Shown here piece by piece: positions 33,961 through 43,198 of a DNA stretch of 64,000 bases. Source of the DNA: Rugamonas sp. A1-17 (GTDB lineage Bacteria > Pseudomonadota > Gammaproteobacteria > Burkholderiales > Burkholderiaceae_D); the NCBI GenBank assembly GCA_025548565.1, contig JAJLPB010000007.1, forward strand, positions 186,001-250,000. Reading direction: 5' to 3'. The first letter of the stretch is position 1. The number at the start of each line of letters is the position of its first letter. Below the pieces are notes generated by a model. It saw nothing but the letters and a program-made list of their open reading frames with translations. It had not been told where the DNA came from and made no database searches. The translations under genes were made by a program, and so were the position numbers.

Positions 33961-33966
33961 GTGGAA

Positions 33967-35868
33967 CTACTCGCCACTGTACGACCACGCCGCGTTCGGC
34001 CGTATCATGTGGATGTTGCCTACGCGCCGAGTATAGCCGACGCGATCGAAGAACTCCAATATCTGTATGGCCCGCTTTCGACCCAGTCCGGTCGCGTCGC
34101 GGAACGCCGACGCCTGCACTTCGGGCAGTGCCGCCACCAGCGCCGCCAGTTCGGCCAGCCGCTTGGGATGGTAGAACAGGTCCGGCACCACCTGGCTGAT
34201 CTCGCCCGTCTTCGATAGCTTGAGCAGCAGGCGGCGCACCTCGGCCTCTGGCATGCCATGATCGCGCGACAGGTCGCGTACCCACGGTGGATCGAACGCG
34301 CCCTCCAGCAGGGCGGCCAGCAGCGGCGCGGCCTGCGCCTGTTCTTTCTCGCCTAGTTCGACGCTGTGACCGGGCAGATGCAGGCTGCGGCCACGCTGCT
34401 TCACCTGGCCGGCGCCGACCAGCGATTCGACCAGGCGGCTCCACAACCGGTCCTCCATTTCCGGCGCGACGATGCGCTTGAGGCGCCACAGTTCGGGGCC
34501 CGCGTCGTCCGGAGCGCGCGCGTGGAATTCGGCCAGGCCGCCGAGGATGCGCGCCTCCAGCGCCTGCACCTCGCCGACGGCGAGCAGCAGCGCATCACCA
34601 CCTTGCAGCGGCACTTCGATGGTATCCGCCGGCAGCGCGATCCGGTCGGACGGCAGCTGCGACAGCCGCATCAACGTCGACCTGCGCAAGCCGAGAGGGC
34701 TGCGCGCCAGCAGTGAGGCGACATCGCCGGTGGCGACGAAATCGGCCAGCGCCTGCAGCCACGCCATGCGCGCCGCACTGCGCCGTTTGCGCGCCGGGCC
34801 GAATGGATCGAGCACCATGCCGCCGCCGATGGTGACGGTGGCCTGAGCGTTGCGGATCACGAAGCGGTCGCCCGGCACGGCGTGCACCGGGGCGTCGAGC
34901 ACCAGCTGCACGCGGCCGGTCTGCCCGGGCGCCAGCACGTCGCCGTCCAGCATGACGACGTTGGCCGTGTGGTGAGCAGCCCCCAGATGCACGTGCAGAG
35001 GCGACCATGATTTGAGCGTCTGACCGCAATCGGGCATTAGCGTAAGCTCGGCGTCGATGCGGCTGGAGCATTCGGCAAGCGCAGGGGCGACGACCCAAGT
35101 GCCGCGCTCCACCTCCTCCTTCGTCACGCCGTGCAGATTAAGCGCAAGCCGCTGGCCGGCATGGCCGGAATCCGCGCTGCGGTTCTGTGCGTGGATGCTG
35201 CGCACGCGCGCCTGCTGCCCGCCTGGCGCTAGCTGAAGCACTTCGCCGACGCGCACGCTGCCCGCCAGCGCGGTGCCTGTGACGATGGTGCCCTGGCCGG
35301 ACAAGGTGAATACACGGTCCACGCCAAGCCGGAACAGGCGCCGTTCGTCGCTGGCCGGCAGCGACGTGGCCATCCGGGCCAGGTGCCGCTGCAAGGCTTG
35401 CACGCCGGCGTCGTCGGCCGCGCTGGCGTTGGTGCGGAAGACCTGCGCTTCGGCGAAGTCGGTTGGCGCCAGCAGGGCGCGGATGTCCCGCTCCACCTGC
35501 TCGATGCGTGGCGTATCGACACGGTCTATCTTGGTCAGCGCCACCGCGCCGCGCCGCACGCCCAGCAGGCGCAGGATGGCCAGGTGTTCCAGCGTCTGCG
35601 GCATGATGCCGTCGTCGGCGGCGATCACCAGCAGCGCGGCGTCGATGCCCGTCACGCCGGCCGCCATGGTGCGGATGAATTTTTCATGCCCCGGCACGTC
35701 GATGACGCCGAGGATGTCGCCATTCTCCAGGGGGGCGTATGCATAACCGAGTTCGATCGATATGCCGCGCGCCTTCTCCTCCTTCAGCCGGTCCGTGTCG
35801 ACACCGGTGAGCGCGCGCGTGAGCGTAGTCTTGCCATGGTCGATATGACCTGCCGTGCCGACGATCAT
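33967..35868 (-). CDS. selB: Selenocysteine-specific translation factor SelB
   Basis: A 633-residue GTPase that brings Sec-tRNA to UGA codons marked by a SECIS hairpin. The start ATG at 35868 (MIVGTAGHIDHGKTTL) contains the P-loop; the longer open frame upstream is a shadow of selA. Visible parts: G domain (1-170; DVPGHEKFIRTMAAGV, LTKIDRVD), two beta-barrel domains (about 175-340) and C-terminal winged helices (about 385-633) that bind SECIS RNA. It overlaps selA by 4 bp (ATGA) and ends 6 bp before selC. Confidence 0.96.
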   Translation of the reverse strand: MIVGTAGHIDHGKTTLTRALTGVDTDRLKEEKARGISIELGYAYAPLENGDILGVIDVPGHEKFIRTMAAGVTGIDAALLVIAADDGIMPQTLEHLAILRLLGVRRGAVALTKIDRVDTPRIEQVERDIRALLAPTDFAEAQVFRTNASAADDAGVQALQRHLARMATSLPASDERRLFRLGVDRVFTLSGQGTIVTGTALAGSVRVGEVLQLAPGGQQARVRSIHAQNRSADSGHAGQRLALNLHGVTKEEVERGTWVVAPALAECSSRIDAELTLMPDCGQTLKSWSPLHVHLGAAHHTANVVMLDGDVLAPGQTGRVQLVLDAPVHAVPGDRFVIRNAQATVTIGGGMVLDPFGPARKRRSAARMAWLQALADFVATGDVASLLARSPLGLRRSTLMRLSQLPSDRIALPADTIEVPLQGGDALLLAVGEVQALEARILGGLAEFHARAPDDAGPELWRLKRIVAPEMEDRLWSRLVESLVGAGQVKQRGRSLHLPGHSVELGEKEQAQAAPLLAALLEGAFDPPWVRDLSRDHGMPEAEVRRLLLKLSKTGEISQVVPDLFYHPKRLAELAALVAALPEVQASAFRDATGLGRKRAIQILEFFDRVGYTRRVGNIHMIRPNAAWSYSGE

Positions 35869-37355
35869 ACGGCAAGCAGCGCCAGTTGGTCGGTGAAGCG
35901 CTGGCGCTGGTGATCGTCCAGGCAACGCAGGTCCAGCCACAGCGCATCCTGCGCCACGCGGCCGATCACCGGCAGCGGCAAGGCGCGCAGACGCTGTTCC
36001 AGCACGCCCAGCGCGTTGCTGATGCGCCCGGCGGCGGCCGCGCGAACCACCAAGCCGTGGCTGGGCAACTGGTCGACGGGCAGGGCGCCGCTGCCGATCT
36101 GGCTCATCATCGGTTCCGAGCTGACTTCGTAGCCGGCGCCCAGCACCGCCTGCAATGGCGGCAACAACGCCTCCGCCAACTCGCGCATGTGGGCGGCGGA
36201 ACGGGTCAGCAGTTTGAGGGTGGTCAGGCGTTCGGGCAGCAGGTCCGGCGCGCGGTACAAGGCGAGCACCGGCTCCAGCGCGGCCAGCGTCAGTTTGCCG
36301 ACGCGCAGCGCGCGCTTGAGCGGATTCTTCTTGATCTGCGCGATCAGATCGGCGCGGCCGACGATGATGCCGCACTGCGGGCCGCCCAGCAGCTTGTCGC
36401 CGCTGAAGGTGACCAGGTCCGCGCCGCCGGCGATGGTTTCGCGCACCGTGGTTTCGTGGGGCAGGCCATATTGTTCCAGGTCGACCAGCGTGCCGCTGCC
36501 CAGGTCCACCGCCAGCGGAATGCCGTGCCGCTTCGACAGCGGCGCCAGCTCCGGCAGTTCGACGCTCTTGGTGAAGCCGGTGATGGCGTAATTGCTGCAA
36601 TGGACCTTCATCATCAGTGCCGTCTGCGGGCCGGCGGCTTCGGCATAGTCCTTCAGGTGCGTGCGGTTGGTGCTGCCCACTTCGCGCAGCACGGCGCCGG
36701 CACGGGTCATGATGTCCGGGATGCGGAAGGCGCCGCCGATTTCCACCAGCTCGCCGCGCGAGACGATGACCTCCTTGCCCTGCGCGATGGTGTTCAGCAT
36801 CAGCAGCACGGCGGCGGCGTTGTTGTTGACGATGGTGGCCGCTTCGGCGCCGGTCAGTTCCAGCAGCAGGTCTTCGATCAGGTTGTCGCGGTCTCCGCGC
36901 TTGCCGGTGTCGATGTCCCATTCAAGGTTCATCGGCCAACGCAGCGCCTCGACGACGGCTTGCACCGCGCTGTCGGGCAGCAGGGCGCGGCCAAGGTTGG
37001 TGTGCAGGACGGTGCCGGTGAGGTTGAACACGGGCCGCAGCGGCGAGCGGTTGGTGTCGCGCAGGCGTGTGGCCAGCATCGCCAGCACGGCGGGGATGCC
37101 GGTATCGCCGGTGGCCGGCATGCCGTCGCGGCGGCTGGCCAGCATCATGCCGCGCAGTTCGGCCAGTAGCATGCGGGCCGCTTCCAGCGTCTGCACGCGG
37201 CCGTATTCGGCGATCAGCGGTTCGCATGCGCCGTCCGAAAGGATCAGGTGGACGGCTGGCAGGTGGATGGCGCCCGCCGCTGCCGGCGCGCCGGCGGGCG
37301 ATGCGGCGTCCTGGCGTTCGCCGGCGTTCGCCACGGTATCCGGCTTGCCGCTCAT
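35865..37355 (-). CDS. selA: L-seryl-tRNA(Sec) selenium transferase SelA
   Basis: A 496-residue PLP enzyme that converts Ser-tRNA-Sec to Sec-tRNA-Sec using selenophosphate. PLP Lys321 lies in VTFSGDKLLGGPQCG. Other family blocks are NLTGTVLHTNLGRALLP and VNNNAAAVLLML. ATG 37355 (MSGKPDTVAN) overlaps the fdhE stop as ATGA, which decides this start over the upstream ATG 37370. The N-terminus is about 26 residues longer than E. coli SelA and Ala/Pro-rich. Selenophosphate synthetase (selD) is not in the window. Confidence 0.96.
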   Translation of the reverse strand: MSGKPDTVANAGERQDAASPAGAPAAAGAIHLPAVHLILSDGACEPLIAEYGRVQTLEAARMLLAELRGMMLASRRDGMPATGDTGIPAVLAMLATRLRDTNRSPLRPVFNLTGTVLHTNLGRALLPDSAVQAVVEALRWPMNLEWDIDTGKRGDRDNLIEDLLLELTGAEAATIVNNNAAAVLLMLNTIAQGKEVIVSRGELVEIGGAFRIPDIMTRAGAVLREVGSTNRTHLKDYAEAAGPQTALMMKVHCSNYAITGFTKSVELPELAPLSKRHGIPLAVDLGSGTLVDLEQYGLPHETTVRETIAGGADLVTFSGDKLLGGPQCGIIVGRADLIAQIKKNPLKRALRVGKLTLAALEPVLALYRAPDLLPERLTTLKLLTRSAAHMRELAEALLPPLQAVLGAGYEVSSEPMMSQIGSGALPVDQLPSHGLVVRAAAAGRISNALGVLEQRLRALPLPVIGRVAQDALWLDLRCLDDHQRQRFTDQLALLAV

Positions 37356-38353
37356 TCGGCGTTGAACCACAACAGGGGATTGCCGCTGGCGCGGGCATAG
37401 CCAGCCTCGCCGACCAGCAGGTCCAGCGCCAGGCTGGCCAAGTCGTCGGCCAGCGGTTCGACGTTGTAGTCGTGCTCCTGGTTGAAGATCTTGCGGTAGG
37501 TGCGGCAGTCGTCGCAGGTTTCGGCGCGCGCCACCTTGCTCGGGTCATTGGCCTTGTTGGTGGGTTCCGGCGTGGCGCCGGTATCGTCGGCCGGCTCGAT
37601 GCTCTGGTATGCGATGTGCGCCGTATGCTCGCAGCACGAGCATTTGACCCGCACCATATGCCACTCGCTGGCGCAGCAACTGCATTGCAGGTAGCGGTAG
37701 CCTTGCGATTGTCCACCGATGCGGATCACGCTGGCCACGGGATGTGCGCCGCACACAGGGCACAGCGTATTGGTCACCAGCGGCGCCACGCGCTGCGCAT
37801 CCAGCTGGCCGGCACGCATCGTCCACGTGATCTGGAGCGCGGCGGCGATGAATGGCGCGTGCAGCGGATTGACGCTGTCGGTCAGTTCCGACAGCACTGC
37901 ATCCGCGCAGCCTTCCAGTTCCGCGCTATCGAGCGCGCGCAGCTCGGCCAGCACGGAGGCGATCTGCGGCTGGCCTTCCGCCAGCGGATCGAGCTGGTCG
38001 AGCAGGGCGCTGAACACGGAACGCCACGACGGCGGCCGCGCGCCGCTGACCGGCAGCGGCGGCATATTGTGTTCGAGCGAGACGTCGATGTCGGCGGCAG
38101 CGGGCAGGGCGAAGGCATCCGACGGGAAGTTCTGCACGACGGCGGCTTGCGCATCGACCAGCGCGGCCATCAGCAGCAGGTAGCCGCGCAGCGTTTCGCC
38201 GACGGGGATGCCTTTGATTTCATTTTTGGCAAGCTGTCGCAGGCGTGCGGCGCGCGCGGAGAACAGGCTGCGCGGTTGCGGCAGCAGCAGGCGTGGAATG
38301 GCGTTGTGATCGAGTGCTTCGATCTCGCCGGGGGCAAGCAGGCGTTGTACCAA
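37352..38353 (-). CDS. fdhE: Formate dehydrogenase accessory protein FdhE
   Basis: A 333-residue cytoplasmic protein needed for maturation of respiratory formate dehydrogenases. The four Cys-pair motifs of the family are present: LCPVCG, QCSCC, KCSCC and CDDC, forming rubredoxin-like metal sites in the C-terminal half. The N-terminal half is helical and Ala/Leu-rich. It lies 70 bp downstream of the gamma-subunit gene and is translationally coupled to selA, tying enzyme maturation to selenocysteine synthesis. Confidence 0.94.
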   Translation of the reverse strand: MVQRLLAPGEIEALDHNAIPRLLLPQPRSLFSARAARLRQLAKNEIKGIPVGETLRGYLLLMAALVDAQAAVVQNFPSDAFALPAAADIDVSLEHNMPPLPVSGARPPSWRSVFSALLDQLDPLAEGQPQIASVLAELRALDSAELEGCADAVLSELTDSVNPLHAPFIAAALQITWTMRAGQLDAQRVAPLVTNTLCPVCGAHPVASVIRIGGQSQGYRYLQCSCCASEWHMVRVKCSCCEHTAHIAYQSIEPADDTGATPEPTNKANDPSKVARAETCDDCRTYRKIFNQEHDYNVEPLADDLASLALDLLVGEAGYARASGNPLLWFNAE

Positions 38354-38423
38354 GATGTCTCCCAGAGTGCCGGCGGCGACGGAGCCGCTGGCTCTCCGGC
38401 TATTCTAATCCTAAACTGCTGAG

Positions 38424-39077
38424 TCAATCACGTGATTTGCGCGCCACTTCCTCAAACCAGCGTTGGTGATGCTTCCGCGCCCACCCATAGGTGACGGTGC
38501 CGCGCACCATGGCGCCTATCGAACCCTTCACCCACAGGCCGGCATAGACGTGTATCACGATCACGCAGATGATCACGAACGCGCAGAAAGCGTGCAGCAG
38601 CGCGGCGAAGCGCACGATATCGATGGGGAAGTAGAACGCGAAGTAGGCGCGCCAGATCACCACGCCCGACAGCAGCAGGCCGCACATGCAGAAGATCAGC
38701 ACGAAGAACAGCAGCTTCTGCCCCGCGTTGTAGCGACCCACCTTGGGCACCTTGTCCTCGCGCTTGTGGATCACGTCGCCGATTTGATCCAGCCACTGTT
38801 TATCGCCCGGCTCGAACTGGTTGTGGTGCCAGAAACGCACCACCAGCAGCGCGAACGAGACGAACATCACCAGTCCGATAAACGGATGCAGGATGCGCGT
38901 CCACTGGCCGCCGCCCAGGAACACCGCCAGCCACGCGGTGGCAGGATGGAACATCGCCAGCCCGGACACCGCCAGCAGCACGAAGCAGATGGCGGTGATC
39001 CAGTGGTTGCTGCGTTCATTCGGCGTATAGCGCTCGATCAGCGGGTTGCCGTCCTTGTCGCGATCAGGTGTGCTCAT
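38424..39077 (-). CDS. fdoI: Formate dehydrogenase gamma subunit (cytochrome b)
   Basis: A 217-residue inner-membrane di-heme cytochrome b of formate dehydrogenase-N/O type that passes electrons from the beta subunit to quinone. Four hydrophobic helices are visible (SNHWITAICFVLLAVSGLAMF, LHPFIGLVMFVSFALLVVRFWH, LLFFVLIFCMCGLLLSGVVIW, LLHAFCAFVIICVIVIHVYAG), with heme-ligand histidines in NHWIT, HPFIG and HAF/HVYAG. It overlaps the beta-subunit gene by 4 bp. Confidence 0.93.
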   Translation of the reverse strand: MSTPDRDKDGNPLIERYTPNERSNHWITAICFVLLAVSGLAMFHPATAWLAVFLGGGQWTRILHPFIGLVMFVSFALLVVRFWHHNQFEPGDKQWLDQIGDVIHKREDKVPKVGRYNAGQKLLFFVLIFCMCGLLLSGVVIWRAYFAFYFPIDIVRFAALLHAFCAFVIICVIVIHVYAGLWVKGSIGAMVRGTVTYGWARKHHQRWFEEVARKSRD

Positions 39078-39988
39078 TTTTCGCTCTCCCGGATACGATT
39101 GGCTTCATGCAGCGCCTCGGCTTCCTCGTCCTTGCTCACCTCATTCGGCCCGACGCGCGAGTAGTGGAACCAGCCCGCCAGCGCCGTGACGGCGATGCCG
39201 GCCAGCGCCAGGGGCTTGGTCAGGCCCTTCCACAGTCCGACCATGGGGCTGATGCTCGGATTGGCCTTCAAGCCGTGATAGAGGCCCGGCTGGTCCGCAT
39301 GGTGCAGCACATACATCACGTGCGTGCCGCCCACGCCGGCCGGATCGTACAAGCCGGCGTTGGCGTAGCCGCGCGATTTCAAGTCCTCGATGCGCTCCGC
39401 CGCGTGGTCCTTCATGTCTTCCTTGGTGCCGAAGACGATGGCGCCGGTGGGGCAGGTCTTGACGCAGGCCGGCTCCTGGCCCACCGCCACGCGGTCCGAG
39501 CAAAGCGTGCACTTGTAGGCCCGGTCGTCCTTTTTGGAGATGCGCGGCACGTCGAACGGACAGCCGGCCACGCAGTAGCCGCAGCCGATGCAGTTCTCCT
39601 GATGGAAGTCGACGATGCCGTTGGTGTACTGGACGATGGCGCCCGGCGCCGGGCAGGCCTTCAGGCAGCCCGGATCCTCGCAGTGCATGCAGCCGTCTTT
39701 GCGTATCAGCCATTCGAGGTTGCCGTCGTTGGTCTCGTGTTCCGAGAAGCGCATCACGGTCCACGATTGCGGCGACAGGTCGATCGGGTTGTCGTACACG
39801 CCCGTGGTCTCGCCGACGTCGTCGCGCAGGTCGTTCCACTCCATGCAGGCGGTCTGGCAGGCCTTGCAGCCTATGCACTTCGACACGTCGATCAACTTGG
39901 CGACGGTGCCGGTGACGGGCGTGCGCGCCACCGGTTCCTGCACCGTGGTGGCCGACATGCGCTTGATATCAAGGGATTGTAGTGCCAT
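39074..39988 (-). CDS. fdoH: Formate dehydrogenase beta subunit (iron-sulfur)
   Basis: A protein of about 304 residues with four [4Fe-4S] clusters: CIGCKACQTACMEWND, CMHCEDPGCLKACP, CIGCGYCVAGCPFDVP and CTLCSDRVAVGQEPAC...CPTGAI. One C-terminal membrane helix follows (PLALAGIAVTALAGWFH), as in FdnH/FdoH. Start 39988 was preferred over 39994 because GAGGAG lies 7-8 bases before it and would be almost adjacent to the earlier ATG. It carries electrons from the selenoprotein alpha subunit to the cytochrome b subunit. Confidence 0.94.
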   Translation of the reverse strand: MALQSLDIKRMSATTVQEPVARTPVTGTVAKLIDVSKCIGCKACQTACMEWNDLRDDVGETTGVYDNPIDLSPQSWTVMRFSEHETNDGNLEWLIRKDGCMHCEDPGCLKACPAPGAIVQYTNGIVDFHQENCIGCGYCVAGCPFDVPRISKKDDRAYKCTLCSDRVAVGQEPACVKTCPTGAIVFGTKEDMKDHAAERIEDLKSRGYANAGLYDPAGVGGTHVMYVLHHADQPGLYHGLKANPSISPMVGLWKGLTKPLALAGIAVTALAGWFHYSRVGPNEVSKDEEAEALHEANRIRESEK

Positions 39989-40007
39989 GGTCATTCTCCT
40001 CGGGCCG

Positions 40008-43000
40008 TCATGCTTTTTCCACTTTCACCAGGAAGGACTTGAATTCCGGTGTCTGCGAATTGCCGTCACCAACCGTCGGCGTGAGGGTGTTGATCAGGTA
40101 GCCCGGTTTGGTGACTCCCTTGAACCCGAAGTGGATCGGCAGTCCGACCTGGTGGGTCTTCTTGCCGTCGATGATGAGTGCCTTGATACGCTTGGTCACC
40201 ACGGCCTTGGCCACGATGTGTCCGCGCTTGGAGCTGACCTTGACGCGGTCCCCATGCGCCACGCCGATCTCCTTGCCCAGGTCCTCGCCGATTTCCACAA
40301 ACTGCTCCGGCTGGATAATGGCGTTCAGGCGCGCGTGCTTGGTCCAGTAGTGGAAGTGCTCCGTCAGCCGGTAGCTGGTCGCCACGTGCGGGAACTCGGC
40401 CACCTTGCCCAACTTGGCCCGGTCGTTCGGGAACATGCGGCCGACCGGATTGCTGGTGGCGCGCGCATTCGCTGGATGCAGCGGATTGTGGCCGACCGGT
40501 GTTTCGAACGGCTCGTAGTGCTCGGGGAAGGGACCCTCGGCCATGGCGTCGCGCGAGAAGAAGCGCGCCACGCCCTCGGCCAGCATGATGAATGGCCCCA
40601 TGCCGTTTTCCGGCGGCTCGTCCGCCTTGAAGTCGGGGACGTCGGCGCCGGCCCAGTTGGTGCCGTTCCATCCCACCAGCTTGCGCGTGGGGTCCCACGG
40701 CTTGCCCTTGGTGTCGCACGAGGCGCGGTTGTAAAGGATGCGGCGGTTGGCCGGCCAGGCCCAGGCCCAGTTCAGCGTCTGGCCGATGCCGGTCGGGTCG
40801 GAGTTGTCGCGCCGTCCCATCTGGTTGCCGGCCGAGGTCCAGCAGCCGGCGAAGATCCAGCAGCCGCAAGCCGTGCTGCCGTCGTCGCGCAATTGCGCGA
40901 AGCCGGCCACCTGCTCGTTCTTCTTCAGGATGACCTTCGTCGGGTCCTTGGGATCGGTGAGCTCCTTGAGCGCCTTGCCGTTGTACTCCATCGCCAGTTC
41001 TTCCGGCGTTGGGCTGAACGGCTTGGCGTACGGCCAGGTGAGGTTGACGATAGGGTCGGGGAATTTTCCGCCGTCGGTCTGGTACATCTTTTTGATGCGC
41101 AGGAAGATGCCGGACATGATCTCCAGATCGCTCCTGGTCTGGCCGGGACCATCGGCCCCTTGCCAGTGCCACTGCAGCACGCGCGAGGAGCTCACCAGCG
41201 AGCCGCGTTCCTCGGCGAAGCAGGTGGTCGGCAGGCGGAACACCTCGGTCTGGATCTTGGTTGGGTCGACCTGGTGGAACTCGCCGAAGGGACGCCAGAA
41301 CTCCGCCGTCTCCACCGCGAGCGGGTCCATCACCACCAGGTACTTCAGCTTGGACAAGGCTTCCGTGATCTTCTGCTTGTCCGGCGCCGAGGCCAGGATG
41401 TTGAAGCCCTGGCAGATGTAGCCGTTCATTTTCCCTTGATGCATAAGCTCAAACGCCTGCATCATGTCGTAGGGCTTGTCCAGCTTGGGCAGGTAGTCGA
41501 AGGCGTAGTTGTTCTCCTCCGTGGCGGCGTCGCCCCACCAGCACTTCATGAAGCTGACCAGGAACTTCTTCGCGTTGCTGTAGTAGCTGAGCTGATTCGG
41601 ACGCAAAGGCTTCAGCGCGCGCTTGGCGGCATAGGCCTCGAAGTCCTGTTCGGCCTCGCCGGGCAGCGACAGGTAGCCGGGCAGCATATTGGTCAGCAGC
41701 CCCAGGTCCGTCAGGCCCTGGATGTTGGAGTGGCCGCGCAGCGCGTTCATGCCGCCACCGGCGATGCCGATGTTCCCCAGCAGGAGCTGCACCATGGCGC
41801 CGGCGCGCAGCGTTTCCGCGCCGGTGGAGTGCTGCGTCCAGCCCAGCGCATACAGGATGGTGGCCGCGCGGCCCGGAACGGCGGTCGATGCCAGCATCTC
41901 GGCGACCTTGTGGAACTTCTCGGGCGGTACACCGCAAGCCTTTTCCACCATCTCCGGCGTGTAGCGCGCGTAGTGCTTCTTCATCAGCTGATACACGCAG
42001 CGCGGGTGTTCGAGCGTGGCGTCGATCTTGGCGAAGCCGTCGTCGCCCATCTCGTAGTTCCAGCTGCTCTTGTCCGTGTACTTGCCCGCCTTTTCGTCCC
42101 AGCCAGAATACAGGCCGTCGTTAAAGGCGAAGTCCTCGCGGACAATGAAGGGCATGTCCGTGTAATTGCGGACGTACTCGTGCTGGATCTTGTCGTTCGT
42201 GAGCAGGTAGTTGATGATCCCGCCCAGGAAGACGATGTCCGCGCCGGTACGGGTAGGGACGTAGTAGTCCGCCACCGAAGCGGTACGGGTAAAGCGTGGG
42301 TCGACCACGATCAGCTTCGCGCCGCGATGCGCCTTCGCTTCCGTGACCCATTTGAATCCGCAGGGGTGTGCTTCCGCCGCGTTACCGCCCATGACCAGGA
42401 TGACATCAGCGTTCTTGATGTCCACCCAGTGATTCGTCATCGCACCACGTCCAAATGTCGAGGCAAGACCTGCCACCGTCGGACCGTGTCATACGCGCGC
42501 TTGATTATCGAATGCCAGCATGCCCAGACTGCGCATGGTTTTATGGGTCAGATAGCCTACCTCGTTGGTCGCCGCCGACGCGCACAGCATGCCGGTGGTG
42601 GTCCAGCGGTTGACGGTTTTGCCGTCGGCCGTCTTGTCGATGAAATTGGCGTCGCGATCGGCCTTCATCAACTTGGCGATGCGGGTCAGCGCGTCGTCCC
42701 AGGAGATTTTGCTCCACTCGGTCGCGCCGGGTGCGCGGTACTCGGGCACCAGCAGGCGATTTTCGGAGTGGATAAAATCGACGAGGCTCGCGCCCTTCGG
42801 ACATAGCGTGCCGCGGTTGACCGGGTGGTCGGCGTCGCCCTCGATGTGGATGATGCTGGACTTGGCGTTCTTGGCGCCGTCGCCCAAGCCGTACATGAGG
42901 ATCCCGCAACCTACGGAGCAGTAGGGGCAGGTGTTACGGGTTTCGGTGCTGCGCGCCAGCTTGTACTGCCGGACTTCGGCCAGGGCCGATGCCGGCGCAA

Positions 43001-43079
43001 AGCCGAGAAGCGCGATGCTCGAACCCGCGATGGTCGCGCCAGTCACCCGAAGGAACTGACGCCTGGTCATCTGGTTCAT
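40008..43079 (-). CDS. fdoG: Formate dehydrogenase alpha subunit, selenoprotein (in-frame UGA = Sec197)
   Basis: A 1023-residue Mo/W-bis-MGD catalytic subunit of formate dehydrogenase-N/O type, read through TGA at 42489-42491 as selenocysteine 197. Twin-arginine signal MTRRQFLRVTGATIAG exports the folded enzyme. A [4Fe-4S] site uses Cys51, Cys54, Cys58 (CPYCSVGC) and Cys93. The Sec context ARV-U-HGPTVAGLASTFGRG matches E. coli FdnG (Sec196) closely. Both halves are collinear with FdnG with no gap, so it is neither a pseudogene nor a split gene. It heads the operon with beta, gamma, fdhE, selA, selB and selC. Confidence 0.96.
42456..42491 (-). promoter_or_regulatory. SECIS-like element after the Sec UGA
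   Basis: On the minus strand the UGA is followed by CACGGTCCGACGG and then a small hairpin GGCA-GGTCT-TGCC (42462-42474). E. coli fdhF and fdnG carry a similar apical GGUCU loop at the same distance, recognised by the SelB C-terminal domain. Position and loop support Sec insertion rather than termination. Confidence 0.85.
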
Positions 43080-43198
43080 GGGGAAAGCCTCTCATGATAT
43101 GAAAAGACCTACCAAGTCTATCACTATAAAAAAGGAAGTCCTGTAACGAAATGAAGCGGATGTTGTGTTTGTGGCAGTGGCGAGACTTCAGGGATAGC

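Noticed and set aside
33967..36921. 984-residue reading frame covering selB plus upstream sequence
   Set aside because: The first 351 codons are an off-frame shadow of selA; the GTPase N-terminus MIVGTAGHIDHGKTTL at 35868 is the real start and overlaps the selA stop.
40008..42476. Formate dehydrogenase alpha subunit as two separate genes or a pseudogene
   Set aside because: The TGA lies at the known Sec position, both halves are in the same frame and collinear with FdnG, and selA, selB and selC lie beside it.
39615..42806. 1063-residue plus-strand open frame opposite formate dehydrogenase
   Set aside because: Antisense to a well-supported gene, with Arg/His/Gly/Val-rich low-information composition typical of GC-rich shadows.
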